Positions 59,910 through 64,000 of a DNA stretch of 64,000 nucleotides are shown piece by piece. Each line of letters begins with the position of its first letter. Within the stretch, counting starts at the first letter, position 1. The stretch lies in the NCBI RefSeq assembly GCF_046127645.1, contig NZ_CP175919.1, one strand, 5' to 3'. The position numbers and the translations under genes are program-made. This stretch comes from Clostridium_F caseinilyticum (lineage in GTDB: Bacteria > Bacillota > Clostridia > Clostridiales > Clostridiaceae). The notes under the pieces are model-generated. The model had not been told where the DNA came from, ran no database searches, and saw only the letters and a program-made list of their open reading frames with translations.

Positions 59910-60380
59910 TTAACGTGTTAATTTTGAATTGGAATTTTCTTTATATTTTCCTAGCAGAGTTAAAAAGTAAACAAAAATAACAGATACTGCCACAATACCA
60001 GCCACAATACCAACAGTTATCATTACTGTTTCTAATCCTTTTTGTACAAATACCTTATTATTTCTTTGAAGCATTGCCTCCATAGTATAATAAAGTGTTC
60101 CTCCAGGAAGAAGTGGAATAATTCCTGGTATCATAAAAGTATTCGTTGGTGCTTTTAATATTCTTGCCATTAATTCTGACCAAATACAGACTATCATTGA
60201 TGCAATCATATTGCCCCAAAATATACTTCCTGTCATGCTGTAAATAATAAGATAAATTGTCCAAGCAAGAAGTCCTCCAATGGTTGCTGCTACTGTATGT
60301 TTTTTATTTACACGGAAATACAAGGCAAATCCAAGAGTACCAATACCTGCCATCAAGACTTGTACTATATTTTGTTTCAT
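59910..60380 (-). CDS. Threonine/serine exporter family protein, small subunit (DUF3815 / ThrE C-terminal type)
   Basis: 156 residues; ATG 60380, overlapping the stop of the upstream gene as TAATG. Five TM helices and the signature IPGIIPLLPGGTLYYTMEAM match the C-terminal half of ThrE exporters. The partner at 60380-61144 supplies the N-terminal half. Such split pairs are common in Firmicutes and would export threonine or serine, or a related small metabolite. Confidence 0.87.
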   Translation of the reverse strand: MKQNIVQVLMAGIGTLGFALYFRVNKKHTVAATIGGLLAWTIYLIIYSMTGSIFWGNMIASMIVCIWSELMARILKAPTNTFMIPGIIPLLPGGTLYYTMEAMLQRNNKVFVQKGLETVMITVGIVAGIVAVSVIFVYFLTLLGKYKENSNSKLTR

Positions 60381-61144
60381 TAAAATATACCTCCTAATAA
60401 CATCATAGAACCTACAAATCCTATTGCAATTGACACAGCAATCATAAATGCCTCAATCAGCCTATATAACCCTGGTATTATATCTTGATAAAATATTTCT
60501 CTTACACCGTTTATTAAAACTAATGCAGGTATAAAGAGCATAATATCACCAATCATGACTTTATCAATGTTCATACAGAAACCCATATATCCACATAATT
60601 GTGCTAGGCATCCTGATAGAAAACAGGCAATTACCGTATATATTACGCGATTTAATTTGCGAATTTGAAAAAAATGATCCATTCCAAATATTGCGATTGC
60701 AATAACTGAAGATGTCAGGCCATCTATAAAATTTCCACCAAAAAATACGGCGAATCCACCTGCGGCTAGCATATATCCTATACATTTCATAATATTATTT
60801 TCTTTCCGCAAACTATTATTATCCAGTGCATAACCTATTTCGGAAATGGGGGGGACCGTAGTGCATATTTCTCTAGCCATAGCATTTAATGCTTCTAATT
60901 GACCTAAATCTGTTGCTGTAGAATTAATTCGTACTGACTGTGTATAATGTCTTCCTTTATTATCTTTTATTGTAATAACAATCAAAGTTATAATGGCATA
61001 TACCTCACAGATTTCAATATCATATGCACTACAAATACGTATGATGGTATCTTCTACGCGACGAACCTCAGATCCACACATTACCATGCGTCGACCAATC
61101 TCCAATATGTACTCTAGAAATTTATCATACTCTGCCTGCATCAT
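60380..61144 (-). CDS. Threonine/serine exporter family protein, large subunit (DUF1212 / ThrE N-terminal type)
   Basis: 254 residues. ATG 61144 has GGAGAGG 6 bases upstream; a longer reading to 61213 lacks a site. The soluble N-terminal part holds LEIGRRMVMCGSEVRRVEDT and ITIKDNKGRHYTQSVRI, followed by five TM helices (MLAAGGFAVFFGGNFIDGLT and so on). It ends one base into the next gene. The two overlapping genes form one transporter. Confidence 0.87.
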   Translation of the reverse strand: MMQAEYDKFLEYILEIGRRMVMCGSEVRRVEDTIIRICSAYDIEICEVYAIITLIVITIKDNKGRHYTQSVRINSTATDLGQLEALNAMAREICTTVPPISEIGYALDNNSLRKENNIMKCIGYMLAAGGFAVFFGGNFIDGLTSSVIAIAIFGMDHFFQIRKLNRVIYTVIACFLSGCLAQLCGYMGFCMNIDKVMIGDIMLFIPALVLINGVREIFYQDIIPGLYRLIEAFMIAVSIAIGFVGSMMLLGGIF

Positions 61145-61383
61145 AAATAACCTCTCCATTAAAAAGTGTTTTTCACTAATATATTTTTTATATAAATAAA
61201 TGTTTATTGTCAAACAAATTTAGACATATATAATTATATAATTATTTTTTATTTTATACTATATTATTTATTATTTTTCTCCACTAACATAGAATACTCG
61301 GTACTTAAGTACTAAAATGAGTCTGCTGTAAACTTCTAATTAGAACTGTACAAGATATAATATTTCTAACATTTACTCCTATT

Positions 61384-61876
61384 ATGAGTGGAAAAATAAG
61401 TACAGTAGATAAGATACTTAATGCTATAGGAATAGTAAAAAACATAGATAAAGATTGTAAATATGATGTAGAATCAATATTATATACTTTTGCAAATAAA
61501 TTTTTAAGCGGAAAAGATTTGGAGTTTGGATTAAGGAATACAAATTATTTTGTTTTCTTTAAGAAATTGCAAGCAATTTCTATAAATCAAACTTCATAAT
61601 TTGTATAACTTCAACAACGTAAATCAAAGATTTACTGTTTCAGTTAAAGGAAGAATTGAGAATGACTGAACTTGGAAAAAGCTTAATACAAGAAGGAATT
61701 GAAAATGTAAGGTTGAGGGAAAAGCTGAAGTTAAAGTTATAGATATAAAAAGAAAGACTACACTTAAAAATAATTTATTGCCTGATTTATGAGGTTATTT
61801 TGAATTATATGATGAGAGATTTAAAGAAGCGAATAATCATTTATCAGTGATTTATATTCCTATAAAATATAAATAA
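61384..61876 (+). pseudogene. Remnant of an Rpn-family (PD-(D/E)XK) nuclease gene, interrupted by a short insertion
   Basis: 61384-61530 encodes DKILNAIGIVKNIDKDCKYD and ILYTFANKFLSGKDLE, resembling the C-terminal region of Rpn/recombination-promoting nucleases. About 110 bases later (from 61644) LKEELRMTELGKSLIQEGIE resumes the same family tail. The intervening piece contains the inverted repeat AGAAATTGCAAGCAATTTCT. The N-terminal catalytic part is missing, and further frameshifts follow. A later open piece (FELYDERFKEANNHLSVIYI, ending 61876) is unassigned. Confidence 0.6.
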
Positions 61877-62046
61877 TTTTCTTTGAAAATTGAATAATAT
61901 ATGTTAAAATGTGGTATTTATGTAGACCAATTCTAGTGGATTGCAAAATTAAATAATGTAAATATTATATAATTACTACAATATAATATAAAATATTGGG
62001 GCGTTATAAAATACGGATTATTTATATAATAGGGGGTAATTTAAAA

Positions 62047-62577
62047 ATGAATAATAAAAAATCTAATGAGATTTACACTAAAAGATTATTTTTAAGAAGA
62101 TTTCAAGTTGATGATTTTGAAAATTATTATGATATTTTAAAGCAAGAAGAAGTTAGTAGGTGGCTTGGAAGTGGAAAAGGGAAAACTAAAGAGGACCTTA
62201 TAATAACAATGAAAAATTTTGAAAAACATTGGGTTGAAAATAATTATGGAGTTTGGGCTGTAAGAAATAGAGAGAATGATGAACTTATAGGTCATTGTGG
62301 ATTTAATATTCTTGAAGATACAAAAGAAACAGAATTGTTATATGCTTTTGACCCTAAGTCATGGGGAAAGGGTTATGCTACTGAAGCTTCAATGGCTGCA
62401 ATTAAATTTTTATCTGAAAATTTAAAAATAAATTATGTAGTTGCATTAGTTTATCCTAATAATAATAGGTCAAGCAATGTTATTAAGAAAATGGGATTTG
62501 AATATAAAGGAATTGAAAAGCATTTCGGCGTAGAGTTATTATATTATAAATTAAATTTAGATAAATATTCACTTTAA
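62047..62577 (+). CDS. GNAT-family N-acetyltransferase (RimJ/RimL type)
   Basis: 176 residues; ATG 62047 with AGGGGG 10 bases upstream. RimL-like: YTKRLFLRRFQVDDFENYYD at the start, ELIGHCGFNILEDTKETELL, the acetyl-CoA loop KSWGKGYATEAS, and VYPNNNRSSNVIKKMGFEYK at the end. It transfers acetyl groups to an amine, typically a protein N-terminus or an antibiotic. Substrate unknown. Unlike the other GNAT pieces in this window it is intact. Confidence 0.88.
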   Translation: MNNKKSNEIYTKRLFLRRFQVDDFENYYDILKQEEVSRWLGSGKGKTKEDLIITMKNFEKHWVENNYGVWAVRNRENDELIGHCGFNILEDTKETELLYAFDPKSWGKGYATEASMAAIKFLSENLKINYVVALVYPNNNRSSNVIKKMGFEYKGIEKHFGVELLYYKLNLDKYSL

Positions 62578-62604
62578 TAAATCAGCTAAATTTATTAAAG
62601 TGAA
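62568..62604. terminator. Terminator overlapping the GNAT stop codon
   Basis: TTCACTTTAATAAAT and ATTTATTAAAGTGAA around CAGCTAA. It serves as the end of the GNAT transcript and possibly of the converging mraY. Confidence 0.75.
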
Positions 62605-62724
62605 CATTTTGAACAATATATAATTTTATGGTAATTATAATTTATTATTGTGATAGTATCTATAATTTGAGTCTTTAATCATTGTAAATAATAAGTTTGC
62701 TACATTGAAAGGTAATATTGCTAA

Positions 62725-63678
62725 TTATATAGATAAAAATCCAATAAGACATAAAATTGTTGTTATTATAGAAAATACTGAAACTATCTTAGTTTCATGC
62801 CAGCCACGTAACTCAAATGAGTGATGAATAGGAGCCATTTTAAAAATACGTTTACTAAACAGTTTAAAAAATATTATTTGAATTAATGATGATAATGCTT
62901 CAATAACATAAATTCCGCCAACAATAATAACAATAAATGGATTTTTAAGTATCATGGCTATTGTTGCAATAGCACCACCAAGAGCTAGAGAACCAGTATC
63001 TCCCATAATTATTTTAGCAGGATAACAATTATATCGTAAAAATCCTAGTAAGGCTCCTGCTATACAACCGCAGCTAATTGATAATGTATAATGACCCATT
63101 TCGAAAGATAGAAAAGTAAAAAAAGTTACTACAAGCAATGTTATAGAAGCAGCAAGTCCATCTAGACCATCTGTTAAGTTTAATGCATTAGTTGTTGATA
63201 CATAATAAGATATAGTAAATGGTATGTATAAAACTCTTAAGTCAAATAGTTTTTTAGTAAATGGAAACATAATTATTGAACCAATTGAAGGATCATAGTA
63301 TGAATAAATGGCAAAAATACTCGACACAACAAATAATAAAATCATCTTTCCTTTTGAAGTTAATCCTTCATTTTTTTTATGTATTTTTTTAAAAATATCA
63401 TCAATGAGACCTATAAGTCCAAAAGCAATAAGTGAAGATGCCACCAGCAACAATTCTTTGTTGTAATTTTTTATAATAAGTAACATTGTTATTATCGATG
63501 AAAAAATAAAAATAATACCACCAAAGGTAGGAGTTCCAGCTTTCTTTTTATGGCTTATTGGAATTCCATCTTTAATGTTTTGTCCCAGATTTAATTTTTT
63601 AAATAATGGGATGAGTAATAAACTAATAATTGTAGATAATAAAAAACTGAATATTACAGCATATACAATAGTATTCAT
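62725..63678 (-). CDS. mraY: Phospho-N-acetylmuramoyl-pentapeptide transferase
   Basis: 317 residues; ATG 63678 with AAAGGATTTATC upstream on the minus strand. Ten TM helices with MraY signatures: KKAGTPTFGGIIFI, GLIDDIFKKIHKKNEGLTSK, NALNLTDGLDGLAA (catalytic Asp), MGDTGSLALGG and APIHHSFELRGWHE. It transfers phospho-MurNAc-pentapeptide from UDP to undecaprenyl phosphate, the first membrane step of peptidoglycan synthesis. It is isolated here, away from any mur/fts cluster, so it may be an extra copy. Confidence 0.93.
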   Translation of the reverse strand: MNTIVYAVIFSFLLSTIISLLLIPLFKKLNLGQNIKDGIPISHKKKAGTPTFGGIIFIFSSIITMLLIIKNYNKELLLVASSLIAFGLIGLIDDIFKKIHKKNEGLTSKGKMILLFVVSSIFAIYSYYDPSIGSIIMFPFTKKLFDLRVLYIPFTISYYVSTTNALNLTDGLDGLAASITLLVVTFFTFLSFEMGHYTLSISCGCIAGALLGFLRYNCYPAKIIMGDTGSLALGGAIATIAMILKNPFIVIIVGGIYVIEALSSLIQIIFFKLFSKRIFKMAPIHHSFELRGWHETKIVSVFSIITTILCLIGFLSI

Positions 63679-63813
63679 GATAAATCCTTTCTAATTTAAT
63701 ATTTTATTAACGTCTGTTAAGTTTTTAATAGACATTATAATTTTTACAGTTTAATTTATTATAAATATATAGCTTATAGTTTCTGCATAATACTAAGGAA
63801 TTAATTTCAAGTT

Positions 63814-63960
63814 TCATTGCTTCGGCGCAGTTTTTAATATAATAATCAATAAATTATCTCCGTCAATAATTTCCCTATCTATATGAAATTTTAAAAATTG
63901 ACTTTATTTTAGCTAACCTTGATTTTTTATAAGGAAAGAAGAAAAATTTATTTCAGCTTC
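63814..63960 (-). pseudogene. C-terminal coding remnant, possibly of a methyltransferase
   Basis: On the minus strand, PYKKSRLAKIKSIF (about 63943-63900) is followed, after a shift, by KFHIDREIIDGDNLLIIILKTAPKQ split around position 63895, ending at TGA 63816-63814. The pieces look like a protein tail with a frameshift. Family uncertain. The rest of 63679-64000 shows no other feature. Confidence 0.3.
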
Positions 63961-64000
63961 ATAATTATGGTAATATAGTGATTGAGTTATAACAATAGCT

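Overview
The window is a very AT-rich stretch of a spore-forming Firmicute, almost certainly a Clostridium. It carries an H-type small acid-soluble spore protein, a CotF-like spore coat pair, a tetrahydrofolate riboswitch in front of a folT-type transporter, feo genes, GTG/TTG starts and strong GGAGG/GGGGG ribosome sites. The overall feel is that of the C. botulinum group I / C. sporogenes lineage, but this is judgement from memory and not a computed match. No rRNA, tRNA, CRISPR array, complete IS element or prophage is visible.

Layout. 0-6 kb: an ABC exporter (3' end of the ATPase plus an FtsX-like permease) with its response regulator and histidine kinase, interrupted by large palindromic repeats. 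6-9.4 kb: Uma2-type nuclease, LUD-domain protein, spore protein SspH, THF riboswitch plus folT. 9.4-14.7 kb: a module with less AT-biased codons, holding a DUF5692 membrane protein, HypB, a large Fe-S flavoprotein and HypA, with no hydrogenase. 14.7-21.5 kb: a small secreted protein, a broken acetyltransferase, DapB, a sulfurtransferase, a zinc-ribbon membrane protein and an amidohydrolase. 22-24.8 kb: tandem brnQ genes with CodY-like boxes. 24.9-27.4 kb: a chemoreceptor signalling domain fused to a peptide-binding protein. 28-30.7 kb: feoA and a two-piece FeoB, facing a yybP-ykoY (Mn2+) riboswitch on the opposite strand. 31-35 kb: CobC-like phosphatase, VanW protein, CobS. 35-37.7 kb: spore coat proteins and a DUF2334 deacetylase-like protein. 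38.4-40.8 kb: a folate cluster (PTPS, folP, folK). 41-45 kb: MerR-methyltransferase fusion and two sugar aminotransferases. 45-62 kb: an accessory zone of short transcription units, two very large palindromes, several frameshifted or decayed genes (lipase, nitroreductase, PPC-domain protein, Rpn, acetyltransferases) and small regulators. 59.9-61.1 kb: ThrE-type exporter pair. 62-64 kb: acetyltransferase and mraY.

The most unusual content is between genes. Three families of short dispersed repeats recur: (i) a roughly 250-bp palindromic element, four long copies plus two pieces, whose central hairpins change sequence but keep pairing; (ii) a roughly 110-130-bp MITE-like element, six copies; (iii) a 60-130-bp hairpin element ending in a shared ggtagtcatcggataaa-like 3' motif, six copies, possibly derived from an IS200/IS605-type right end. 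Other points of interest are the MCP/peptide-binding fusion, the Mn2+ riboswitch pointing into the end of feoB, the hydrogenase-free HypA/HypB module, the CExxHGH dual-function PTPS motif, and two loci that share both flanks but carry different genes in the middle. Many breaks are single-base changes in homopolymers, so sequencing error should be excluded before they are read as biology.
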